Shown: positions 17,191 through 24,685 of the stretch, one piece after another
How the letters are laid out: each line of letters begins with the position of its first letter
How positions within the stretch are numbered: position 1 is the stretch's first letter
Assembly: GCA_963848335.1 (NCBI GenBank)
Contig: CAWKDD010000004.1
Span: 67,749-131,748, forward strand
Reading direction: 5' to 3'
DNA length: 64,000 bases
From: Chersky-840 sp963848335
GTDB lineage: Bacteria > Actinomycetota > Acidimicrobiia > Acidimicrobiales > UBA8190
Program-made: the position numbers and the translations under genes
The notes under the pieces: model-generated
Seen by the model: the letters and a program-made list of their open reading frames with translations, nothing else
What the model was told of the DNA's origin: nothing
Database searches by the model: none

Positions 17191-18444
17191 TCAGCGCGTG
17201 GTGACGGTGGTGGGGAGCGTGGCGAACCCCCGCACGTTGATGGAGTGGACCCGGCGTGCCCGGGCGGCGTCGATGTCGTAGTCGCGTACGCGCGCCACGA
17301 GCTCCTCGAGCATCACTCGGGCCTCGAGGCGCGCCAGGGGGGCTCCCAGGCAGAAGTGCCGTCCCCCGCCGAAGCTGATGAGCCCGGTCGTATCCCGGTC
17401 CAGGTCGTAGCGGTCGGGGTCGGCGAATGCGTCGGGGTCGCGGTTGGCCGACCCCACCAGCAGCAGGACCCGTTGGCCGTCGGGGAGCAACGTGCCGAGG
17501 AGCTCGACCTCTCCCGTGGTGACCCGCAGCAGCATCTGCGAAGAGGTGTCGTAGCGCAGGGTCTCCTCCACCCACTGCGTGACACGGCCGGCGTCGGCCA
17601 GGGCTTTGGCCTTCTGGTCGGGGAACCGCCACGCCCAGTACCAGGCGTTGGCCAGCAGCTTGGTGGTGGTCTCGTTCCCCGCCACCACGATGAGGAAGAG
17701 GAACGAGATGATCTCGTCGTCGCTCAGCCTGTCGCCGTCGAGGTTGCCCTCGAGCTCGGCGTCGAGCAGGCCCGAGGTCAGGTCGTCACGCCGGGCGCGG
17801 CGACGGTCGCTCACCATGTCGGCGAAGTAGCCGGCGAGGACGAGAGCGGCCTCCATGCCTTCTCGGGGGACGTCGAAGACGCCCTCTTCGCGGTGCACGA
17901 GCAGGTCCGCCAGGCGCCGCACCTCGGCCCGGTCGCTCTCGGGGACACCGATCATCTGCGAGATGACGTCCATGGGGAGCTTGCCGGCCACGTCCGCGAT
18001 CATGTCGAAGGTCCCCGCCTCCATGGCGACGTCGAGGTAGCGCACCGCCAGGGCGCGGATCCGGGGCTCGAGCTCCGCCACCCGTCGCGGTGTGAAGGCC
18101 TTGGACACCAGCGACCGCATGCGGGTGTGGCGGGGCGGGTCCATGGCCAGGAACGACATCGACTTGTGGGCGTGGGGGCCGTAGGCGGAGGGGTCGAGAG
18201 TGACCCCGAAGCGGTTCGACAGGTGGCCCGGGTCGCGGAAGGCGGCCAGGACGTCGGCATGGCGCGACAGGGCCCAGAAGTCGAACTCGTCGTTGCGGTA
18301 CAGGGGGGCCTCGGTGCGCAGTCGCGCGTAGGTCGGGTAGGGGTCTTCGTGGATGTCGTAGTCGTAGGGGCTGTAGTGGAGCGCGGTCACGGTGCCGGTG
18401 TCTGTGTCGGCACGGCTGCCGGTGCCGGTGCCGGTGCCGGTCAT
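17191..18444 (-). CDS. Cytochrome P450, CYP123-like by position
   Basis: P450 of 417 aa. The I-helix motif AGNETT, the ExxR (EETLR) and the heme loop FGGGRHFCLGAPLARLE are present. It lies two genes upstream of cyp51, as cyp123 (Rv0766c) does in M. tuberculosis. The ATG at 18444 overlaps the TetR stop (ATGA); its N-terminal codons are a short Gly-Thr repeat. It probably shares the ferredoxin encoded downstream. The CYP123 label rests on synteny and general similarity, not on a tree. Confidence 0.85.
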   Translation of the reverse strand: MTGTGTGTGSRADTDTGTVTALHYSPYDYDIHEDPYPTYARLRTEAPLYRNDEFDFWALSRHADVLAAFRDPGHLSNRFGVTLDPSAYGPHAHKSMSFLAMDPPRHTRMRSLVSKAFTPRRVAELEPRIRALAVRYLDVAMEAGTFDMIADVAGKLPMDVISQMIGVPESDRAEVRRLADLLVHREEGVFDVPREGMEAALVLAGYFADMVSDRRRARRDDLTSGLLDAELEGNLDGDRLSDDEIISFLFLIVVAGNETTTKLLANAWYWAWRFPDQKAKALADAGRVTQWVEETLRYDTSSQMLLRVTTGEVELLGTLLPDGQRVLLLVGSANRDPDAFADPDRYDLDRDTTGLISFGGGRHFCLGAPLARLEARVMLEELVARVRDYDIDAARARRVHSINVRGFATLPTTVTTR

Positions 18445-19040
18445 GACGACCCCCCGAGCACCCGTCGCGCCGCGTCGGCCAGGGCGTCGGGGACGTCCTC
18501 GAAGTGGATGTGGCCCATGCCGGCCCACAGCATGGCCCCGCTGTAGGCCAGGTCGAGGCTCCTCAGCACCGCCTCGTCGGCCCGGTCTCCGAGGGCGCTG
18601 GCGAGCCGCTCGTGCAACTCCGTCCCGAACAGCACGCGCAGGGCGCGCACCTCGGGCCCGCGCCCCAACAGCGCGGTGGTGCACGCCGCCGCCAGGGTGG
18701 GGTCGTCGGCCATGAACAGGCCCAGCACCCGCAGCTCGGCGATGACGCGATCGGTGCCCGTGACGCTGTCCGTGGCGGTCGCCGGCGCCGGTAGGGCCCC
18801 GAAGCGTCGCCACAGGACCTCGGCCAGCATGTGGTCCTTGGACGCGAAGTACGTGTAGGCGGTGGCGGGGGCCACCCCGGCCCGGCGCGCCACGTTGCGG
18901 ACCGTGACCCCCTCGTACCCCTGGAGGCGCGTCTCGTCGGCCGCTGCTTCCAGGAGCTGTTCGACCAGGGCGGCCTGGCGCATCGTGAGGCGCCGGCGCG
19001 AGGCCTCGGCGGCCACCATGGTCAGCGCCGGTTCGCTCAC
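18441..19040 (-). CDS. TetR-family regulator of the cyp51 locus
   Basis: TetR repressor of 199 aa. The N-terminal helix-turn-helix is clear (VTVRNVARRAGVAPATAYTYFASK, split here as VTVRNVARRAG and VAPATAYTYFASK, about residues 46-69); the C-terminal domain is helical and would bind a ligand. GTG at 19040 overlaps the stop of the preceding gene. The perfect palindrome at 19779-19794 between the two divergent operons is the likely operator, so this protein would control both arms and itself. Confidence 0.85.
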   Translation of the reverse strand: MSEPALTMVAAEASRRRLTMRQAALVEQLLEAAADETRLQGYEGVTVRNVARRAGVAPATAYTYFASKDHMLAEVLWRRFGALPAPATATDSVTGTDRVIAELRVLGLFMADDPTLAAACTTALLGRGPEVRALRVLFGTELHERLASALGDRADEAVLRSLDLAYSGAMLWAGMGHIHFEDVPDALADAARRVLGGSS

Positions 19041-19762
19041 CGCGTCCCTCCGGTGCCTTCGCCGGGGTTGCCCGGGACCGCATGGGACGACGGGGGAGGG
19101 ACGTGCGGGGTGCCGTCGCGCATGGCGGGGAAGCGGAAGGTGGCGGCCCCCGTCAGACGGGTCATGGCCGTGATGTCGGCCTCGGGCAGCGTCTCGGTGT
19201 CGTCGTCGATCACGACCTCCCACCGACAGTGCGGCACGCGGTCGGTGGGAACCCTCGGGGGGCGGTGGACGTGGCGCACCCTCGCCTTGGGGTTGACGGC
19301 CTGGGCCGTGACGTCGAAGGTACCGTCCTCGATGGTGTGGCACATGCCCGTGACCATGCGGTCGCCCCACGGCTCCACGTCCAGCAGCGCTCCGCAGCTG
19401 CGCAGCTCGAAGTAGCCGAGGTGGTCGTCGACGACCTCGTAGTGGACGTCCATGTAGTGGTGGGGGAAGCCGGGGTCGAGCTGCAGGACCTTGAAGATGG
19501 CCTCGATCCCGTCCCCCTCCACCGCCATGATCTGGCGCAGGCGGTCGCCGTAGATGGGGCTGGCGCCGCGCCACTCCTCGATGGCCAGCTCGTTGACCAT
19601 GTCGGGGCCGAAGCGGATCCCGATGGCCGCGCACATGGATCGGTCGAGAAGGTGCACGATCAGGGCGTACTCGCGCACCAGGCGGACGAGGGCCTCCTTG
19701 GACAGGTCCTCGTAGCGGAAGTCCGGGTCGAAGGGCCCCGAGTAGTCATTGCGGTCGGCCAT
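19037..19762 (-). CDS. Conserved protein of unknown function, first gene of the cyp51 operon
   Basis: A 241-aa soluble protein with no clear catalytic motif. The N-terminal part, with EDLSKEALVRLVREYALI, loosely recalls DUF6125-type proteins; a middle segment HHYMDVHYEVVDDHLGYFEL is followed by a Cys-containing stretch (CGALLDVEP, MCHTIED) as seen in proteins of the ATC-hydrolase/DUF6125 group. That link is tentative. It is the promoter-proximal gene of a run of seven minus-strand genes and starts 17 bp from the palindromic operator, so it is co-regulated with the P450s. Confidence 0.6.
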   Translation of the reverse strand: MADRNDYSGPFDPDFRYEDLSKEALVRLVREYALIVHLLDRSMCAAIGIRFGPDMVNELAIEEWRGASPIYGDRLRQIMAVEGDGIEAIFKVLQLDPGFPHHYMDVHYEVVDDHLGYFELRSCGALLDVEPWGDRMVTGMCHTIEDGTFDVTAQAVNPKARVRHVHRPPRVPTDRVPHCRWEVVIDDDTETLPEADITAMTRLTGAATFRFPAMRDGTPHVPPPSSHAVPGNPGEGTGGTR

Positions 19763-19778
19763 GGCGTCAGACTACGTT

Positions 19779-19794
19779 CCAGACACCTGTCTGG
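19779..19794. promoter_or_regulatory. Perfect palindrome, likely TetR operator
   Basis: CCAGACACCTGTCTGG has two perfect 7-bp arms around a 2-bp centre. It lies in the 70-bp gap between divergent start codons at 19762 (minus) and 19833 (plus). The size and symmetry fit a TetR-family operator, and a TetR gene is in the minus-strand operon. Confidence 0.7.
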
Positions 19795-19832
19795 CTAGGG
19801 GATTCCGTGGGAATTCAAGGAGGGCGGCACCG

Positions 19833-20762
19833 GTGACGGCGGTGGGGGTGATCGGGCTCGGCGACATCGGGCGCGGCGTGGCCGACGCCGTCGTGCGCGC
19901 CGGGCTCGACCTGGGTGTCTGTGACCTCAAGGCCGAGGCCACGGCCCCCTTCGAGAGCATCGCCCGCGTCGCTGCGACACCCGCCTCCCTCGGCTCGATG
20001 AGCGACGTCGTGGTGGTGGCCGTGGTCGACGACCGCCAGGTCATCGCCGTGCTCGACGGCGCCGAGGGTGCGCTGGCCGGCATGGCCGGCGGGTCCGCGG
20101 TGGTGATCCTCAGCACGGTGGCGCCGAGCACGGTGGGGGCGATGGCCGAGAAGGCGGCGGCCCGGGGGATCGACGTGGTCGACTGCGGGGTGAGCGGAGG
20201 CCCGGCCGCGGCGGCCTCCGGGTCGCTCGTGGCCATGGTGGGCGGGGAGGCCGCGGTGATCGAGCGGGTCCGTCCCGTCCTCGACGCCTTCAGCTCGTTG
20301 GTGGTGCACATGGGCCCGCTCGGTGCAGGCCTCAAGGCGAAGCTGGCGCGCAACCTCGTGCAGTACGGCTCCTGGCTGGCCGCCTACGAAGCGCAGGTCC
20401 TGGCCGAAGCGGCGGGGATCGAGCTGGCCAAGCTGGCCGAGGTGATCCGCGAAAGCGACAAGTTGATCGGCGGGGCCTCCCGGCTCATGTTCCGCGACAC
20501 CGCCGCTCCCATGCCGCCCGACACCCCACCCGTCATCGTCGACGCCATGACCGCGGGCGCCGCGCTGGCCCACAAGGACCTGCGCGCCGCCATGGAGCTC
20601 GGCCGGAGCCTCGAGGTGGAGCTGCCCCTGGCGGCCATGGTCGACGTCCGCTGCGATGCAGTGTTCGGGCTCGACGGGGGCGCCCGGAGCGGTGGTGCCG
20701 ACGGCGCCCGGGGCGGTGGCGCCGACGGCGCCCGGGGCGGCGGTGCCGGGGAGGTGTCGTGA
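19833..20762 (+). CDS. NAD-binding dehydrogenase, 3-hydroxyisobutyrate dehydrogenase type
   Basis: Beta-hydroxyacid dehydrogenase family member, 309 aa. The Rossmann motif VIGLGDIGRG, the substrate-binding DCGVSGGPAAA and the catalytic-Lys helix GLKAKLARN are visible. The GTG at 19833 follows AAGGAGGG with good spacing. The C-terminus ends in a Gly/Ala/Arg repeat (GGADGARG units) encoded by near-identical DNA at about 20686-20750, which is not part of the family fold. It corresponds in position and type to Rv0770. The stop overlaps the aldehyde dehydrogenase start. Confidence 0.85.
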   Translation: MTAVGVIGLGDIGRGVADAVVRAGLDLGVCDLKAEATAPFESIARVAATPASLGSMSDVVVVAVVDDRQVIAVLDGAEGALAGMAGGSAVVILSTVAPSTVGAMAEKAAARGIDVVDCGVSGGPAAAASGSLVAMVGGEAAVIERVRPVLDAFSSLVVHMGPLGAGLKAKLARNLVQYGSWLAAYEAQVLAEAAGIELAKLAEVIRESDKLIGGASRLMFRDTAAPMPPDTPPVIVDAMTAGAALAHKDLRAAMELGRSLEVELPLAAMVDVRCDAVFGLDGGARSGGADGARGGGADGARGGGAGEVS

Positions 20763-22225
20763 GCGCGTCCTTCGGCGAGGAGCGCATGCTCGTCGACGGC
20801 GTCTTGGTGCGGGCTTCGACCGGTGCGGTGTTCGAGACCGTGAACCCCGCCACCGAGGAGGTCCTGGGGGTGGCGGCCGACGCGTCGGAGGCGGATGCCG
20901 AGCGGGCCCTCGACGGGGCGCGGCGCGCCTTCGACGAGTCGACGTGGTCCACCGATGTGGCGCTGCGAGTGCGGTGCCTGCGCCAGCTCCGCCTGGCCAT
21001 GCGGGCCCACGCCGACGAGCTGCGGGCCATGACCATCGCCGAGACCGGTTCGCCGTTGTTCATGACCCGTTCGGCTCAGCTCGACGACCCGGTGGAATCT
21101 TTGGGATGGGTGGCTGATCTGGCCGAGTCCTATGAGTGGACCACCGACCTGGGCGTGGCCGAGCCGCTGGGGATGCCCGCGCACCGGTGGATCCGGCGCG
21201 AGGCCGCCGGCGTGGTCGCCGCCATCACCCCGTGGAACGTCCCCCACCAGATCAACCTGGCCAAGCTGGGACCGGCGCTGGCGGCGGGGAACACCGTGGT
21301 GCTCAAGCCCGCCCCCGATACGCCGTGGTGCGCCACGGTGCTGGGTCGCCTCGTCGCCGAGGAGACCGACATCCCCGCCGGCGTCGTCAACATCCTCCCG
21401 TCGTCGGATCCCGCCTTCGGTGCGCGCCTCGTGCGCGACGACCGGGTGGACCAGGTGACGTTCACGGGGTCGACCGCCACCGGGCGGACGGTGATGGCCG
21501 ACGCGGCGGGGACCCTCAAGCGGGTGTTCCTCGAGCTCGGCGGCAAGTCGGCCTTCGTCGTGCTCGACGACGCCGACCTGCCCGGCGCCTGCGGGGTGGC
21601 CGCCTTCACGGTGTGCGTGCACGCCGGACAGGGGTGTGCCATCACCACGCGCCTCCTCGTCCCCGAGCAGCACTTCGGTGCCGCCGTCGACGCCGCCGCC
21701 GACGCGCTGGGCAAGCTGCCCGCTGGGGACCCCACCGACCCCGGCACCATCTGCGGCCCGCTCATCAACGCCCGCCAGCGCCAGCGCGTGCTGCGCTATG
21801 TGGCGACGGCGCGCGAGGAGGGGGGGACCGTCGTGGTCGGGGGCGGCCGGCCCGCCGGGCAGACCAGGGGGTTCTTCGTGGAGCCCACGCTCATCACCGG
21901 GATCGGCAACGATTCCCCTGTGGCACGAGAAGAGATCTTCGGTCCGGTCCTCGTCGTCATCCCCCACCACGGGGACGAGGACGCCCTGCGCATCGCCAAC
22001 GACTCCCCCTACGGGCTGTCGGGCTCGGTGTGGTCGGGCGACCGGGACCGGGCCATGGCCTTCGCGGCGCGCCTGCGCACCGGCACCGTGGGCGTGAACG
22101 GCGGCGTGTGGTACAGCCCCGACGTCCCCTTCGGCGGCTACAAGCAGTCCGGGATCGGACGCGAGATGGGTGTGGCCGGATTCGAGGAGTACCTCGAGAC
22201 CAAGGCCGTGGCGGAGCCGGCATGA
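20759..22225 (+). CDS. NAD(P)-dependent aldehyde dehydrogenase
   Basis: ALDH-superfamily enzyme of 488 aa. It has ITPWNVP, the cofactor segment FTGSTATGR, the catalytic Glu in LELGGKSA and the catalytic Cys in AGQGCAITTR. It would oxidise an aldehyde made by the P450/dehydrogenase steps of the locus to an acid; it is the counterpart of aldA (Rv0768). The GTG start overlaps the previous stop, and the stop overlaps the next ATG. Confidence 0.9.
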   Translation: MSASFGEERMLVDGVLVRASTGAVFETVNPATEEVLGVAADASEADAERALDGARRAFDESTWSTDVALRVRCLRQLRLAMRAHADELRAMTIAETGSPLFMTRSAQLDDPVESLGWVADLAESYEWTTDLGVAEPLGMPAHRWIRREAAGVVAAITPWNVPHQINLAKLGPALAAGNTVVLKPAPDTPWCATVLGRLVAEETDIPAGVVNILPSSDPAFGARLVRDDRVDQVTFTGSTATGRTVMADAAGTLKRVFLELGGKSAFVVLDDADLPGACGVAAFTVCVHAGQGCAITTRLLVPEQHFGAAVDAAADALGKLPAGDPTDPGTICGPLINARQRQRVLRYVATAREEGGTVVVGGGRPAGQTRGFFVEPTLITGIGNDSPVAREEIFGPVLVVIPHHGDEDALRIANDSPYGLSGSVWSGDRDRAMAFAARLRTGTVGVNGGVWYSPDVPFGGYKQSGIGREMGVAGFEEYLETKAVAEPA

Positions 22226-22623
22226 GCCCCGACAGGCGGCCGCCGCACCCAGACCGGGCCCGGGGGATGGCCAAGATGCAGGAGGTCTACAACTTCTCGG
22301 TCGACCCCGACGCGGTGCCGGGCGACTTCGTGGCCTACACGGTGGACCATCTCTTCGGCGACGTGTGGTGTCGTCCCGGTCTCTCGGTGTACGAGCGGCG
22401 CCTGGTCACGATCGGGGTGCTCGCCGCGCTCGGGAAGACCGACCTTCTCGACGTGCAGTTCCAGAGCGCGCTCGACAACAGCGAGCTCGACGAGGACCAG
22501 GTACGCGAGATGGTGGTCCACCTCACGCACTACGTGGGCTGGCCCCTGGCCACCGGTGTGAGCGAGGCCGCCGAGCGCGTCATCGCCCGCCGACACGCCG
22601 CCGCCAGGGGCGAGGGCACATGA
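22222..22623 (+). CDS. Carboxymuconolactone decarboxylase-like protein
   Basis: A 133-aa alpha-helical protein of the CMD/AhpD fold, with ERRLVTIGVLAALGKTDLL and a C-terminal VREMVVHLTHYVGWPLA. The redox Cys-x-x-Cys of AhpD is absent, so it is CMD-like rather than peroxidase-like. It corresponds to Rv0771. Its ATG and TGA overlap both neighbours, giving strict coupling in the plus-strand operon. Confidence 0.85.
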   Translation: MSPDRRPPHPDRARGMAKMQEVYNFSVDPDAVPGDFVAYTVDHLFGDVWCRPGLSVYERRLVTIGVLAALGKTDLLDVQFQSALDNSELDEDQVREMVVHLTHYVGWPLATGVSEAAERVIARRHAAARGEGT

Positions 22624-23378
22624 CCGCAGGCCAATTCGCCGGCAAGGTCGCCGTCGTGACGGGAGCGGGCCGGGGCATCGGGCGGGCCTACGCCGAAGGT
22701 CTGGCCGCCCATGGCGCGGCGGTGCTCGTGGCCGACATCGACGAGGTCGGGGCCGAGCAGACGGCGCGGTCCGTCGCCGCCGCCGGCGGGACCGCTGCTG
22801 CGGTGGGGGTGGACATCGCGGACCGCGACTCGGTGGCCGCCATGGCCGAGGCCGCCGCCGAACGCTTCGGCGGGATCGACTTCCTCGTGAACAACGCGGC
22901 CATCTTCGGGGGCATGAAGCTGGACTTCCTCCTCACCGTGGACTGGGAGTACCTCCAGAGGTTCCTCGAGGTGAACCTGCTCGGGGCCCTGGTGTGCACC
23001 CGGGCCTGCTACCCGTCGATGGCGGCGAGGGGAGGGGGCGCCATCGTGAACCAGTCCTCCACCGCCGCCTATCTGTACGCCGGGTATTACGGATGGGCCA
23101 AGGCGGGCGTCAACTCCCTCACCCAGCAGCTCGCCCACGAGCTCGGCGGGATGAACATCCGGGTCAACGCCATCGCCCCCGGGCCCACCGACACCGAGGC
23201 GGCCCGTTCGGTGGTGCCCGAGTCCTACATGGCCGACCTGGTGGGCTCGCTGGCGCTCAAGCGGCAGGGAACCCCCGCGGACCTGGTCGGGATGTGCATG
23301 TTCTTGCTGTCCGACGATGCCCGGTGGGTCACGGGGCACATCTTCAACGTGGACGGCGGACAGGTGATGCGCCCGTGA
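22620..23378 (+). CDS. Short-chain dehydrogenase/reductase
   Basis: SDR of 252 aa, comparable to Rv0769. TGAGRGIG binds the cofactor, NNAA follows, and the active site is Ser (NQSST) with YYGWAK. The C-terminal substrate helix PESYMADLVG is present. Overlapping start and stop codons place it in the operon of dehydrogenase, ALDH, CMD-like protein and enoyl-CoA hydratase. Confidence 0.9.
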   Translation: MTAGQFAGKVAVVTGAGRGIGRAYAEGLAAHGAAVLVADIDEVGAEQTARSVAAAGGTAAAVGVDIADRDSVAAMAEAAAERFGGIDFLVNNAAIFGGMKLDFLLTVDWEYLQRFLEVNLLGALVCTRACYPSMAARGGGAIVNQSSTAAYLYAGYYGWAKAGVNSLTQQLAHELGGMNIRVNAIAPGPTDTEAARSVVPESYMADLVGSLALKRQGTPADLVGMCMFLLSDDARWVTGHIFNVDGGQVMRP

Positions 23379-24170
23379 CCGCAGAGGTGTCCCCCGCCGC
23401 CGCCCCGGTCGTCGTGGTCGAGGACGACGGGGACAGTGCGGTGCGCGTCGTCCGGTTCAACCGTCCCGAGGCCCGCAACGCCTTCGACGCCTCCCTCTAC
23501 GATGCCGTGACGCGGGCGATCACCGACGCCGCTGACGCGAGCGCCGTCCATGTGGTGGTGCTAACCGGCACCGGCTCCGCGTTCAGCGCCGGCCAGGACC
23601 TGAAGGAGATGGCCCGACTCGTCACCGGGCAGGCCACCCCCGACGCCGCCAAGGGATTCCGGGGGCTGCTCGACGCGGTGGGCTGCTTCGAGAAGCCGTT
23701 GCTGGCTGCGGTGAACGGGGTGGGGGTCGGTCTCGGGTTCACGCTGCTGGCCCATTGCGACCTGGTGCTGATGGCGGACGACGCCCGGCTGCGCGTGCCG
23801 TTCGCGGAGCTGGGTGTGCCACCCGAGGCGGCCAGCAGCTACCTCTTCCCCCGCACCATGGGATGGCAGCGCGCCGCCCATGTCCTGTTCACCGGGACCT
23901 GGATGGGGGCCCAGCAGGCCGTGGAGGCCGGTATCGCGCTCGGCGCACCACCCGGTGGAGTCGTTGCTCGCCGAGACCCTGGCCATCGCCCGTGTCATCG
24001 CCGCGGCGCCGCTCGACGCCGTCATGGCCAGCAAGCGGCTGCTGCTCGCCACCCGGTCGGCCGAGGTCGACGCGGCCCGCCGGCGCGAGGACGCCGCCTT
24101 CGTCGACCTCCTGGGCTCGGCCGCGAACCTGGCCGCGCTCGAGCGGTTCGGTTCGGACTCCGGGCACTAG
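23375..24170 (+). pseudogene. Enoyl-CoA hydratase, frameshifted
   Basis: Crotonase-fold enzyme (VRFNRPEARNAF, FSAGQDLKEMA, AVNGVGVGLGFTLLAHCD) starting with GTG at 23375, which overlaps the SDR stop. Near 23941 the frame is broken: the first part reads to EAGIAL, and the natural continuation (VESLLAETLAIARVIAAAP...) lies one base on. Removing one base restores a full-length protein of about 264 aa. Either the last gene of the operon is inactivated or there is a consensus error. No slippery-site/stem signal argues for programmed frameshifting. Confidence 0.75.
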
Positions 24171-24177
24171 GTCCCGG

Positions 24178-24263
24178 GTGGGGGGCCCACGGGTCGCCGG
24201 GTTCCGGTGGGGGGCCCACGGGTCGCCGGGTTCGGGTGGGGGGCCCACGGGCGTCCGGGTAGG
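24178..24263. repeat. 29-bp direct repeat, three copies
   Basis: Units begin at 24178, 24207 and 24236 (GTGGGGGGCCCACGGG then TCGCCGGGTT); the third diverges at its end. They sit between the enoyl-CoA hydratase gene and the tRNA with no spacers between units, so this is not a CRISPR array. Each unit contains the self-complementary GGGCCC core and could form a hairpin. Confidence 0.85.
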
Positions 24264-24315
24264 ATGATCGGCCGTGCCAGGACCGGGCCTTGGGGCCGGA
24301 TCCAGGTGGTCGCCG

Positions 24316-24389
24316 GCGCTTGTAGCTCAATTGGATAGAGCATCTGACTACGGATCAGAAGGTTGGGGGTTCGAGTCCCTCCAAGCGCG
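24316..24389 (+). tRNA. tRNA-Arg (anticodon ACG)
   Basis: A full cloverleaf can be drawn: acceptor GCGCTTG/CAAGCGC (7 bp perfect), D-stem GCTC/GAGC, anticodon stem TCTGA/TCAGA with loop CTACGGA (anticodon ACG at 24350-24352), and T-arm with GTTCGAGTCC. The discriminator is G; CCA is not encoded. Confidence 0.95.
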
Positions 24390-24421
24390 CTCCCCCAAGC
24401 GCGCTGACCTCCAAGCGCGCT
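24381..24421. repeat. Three copies of the tRNA 3' end
   Basis: The tRNA 3' terminus CCAAGCGCGCT (24381-24391) is repeated at 24395-24405 and 24411-24421. tRNA 3' ends are common attachment sites, so these may be old integration scars or slippage products. From 24422 to 24685 I see no gene. Confidence 0.85.
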
Positions 24422-24685
24422 GATTGCACGCGCTGAGAATTGGCGGCGAGCCCGGTCGGCGGCCCCGGCTCTTGGGAATTTGGGCCTTTGGTCCCTTCTT
24501 CGACACGCACTGCCGGGTCGATACAAGTCCCGTGACTGGCGCTGAAGCCCGGGCGGCCCTCCGAAGAGGGACGCGGGCGTATCTGCCTCTTTTCGGTCCT
24601 TTGATCTGCATGCGATGCGGGCTGTGACACGCGGCGCTCCATTCCAACGACCACGACTCGAGCAGAGGCGTCGATCGGTGGCCCG

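Noticed and set aside
14152..18546. A plus-strand frame of over 1,400 codons without a stop, opposite the cyp51 operon
   Set aside because: It is an antisense shadow caused by GC-rich third positions; its translation is low-complexity and the opposite strand encodes clear P450, SDR and TetR proteins.
24178..24263. 29-bp repeats that could suggest a CRISPR array
   Set aside because: The units are directly adjacent with no spacers, there are only three, and no cas genes are present.
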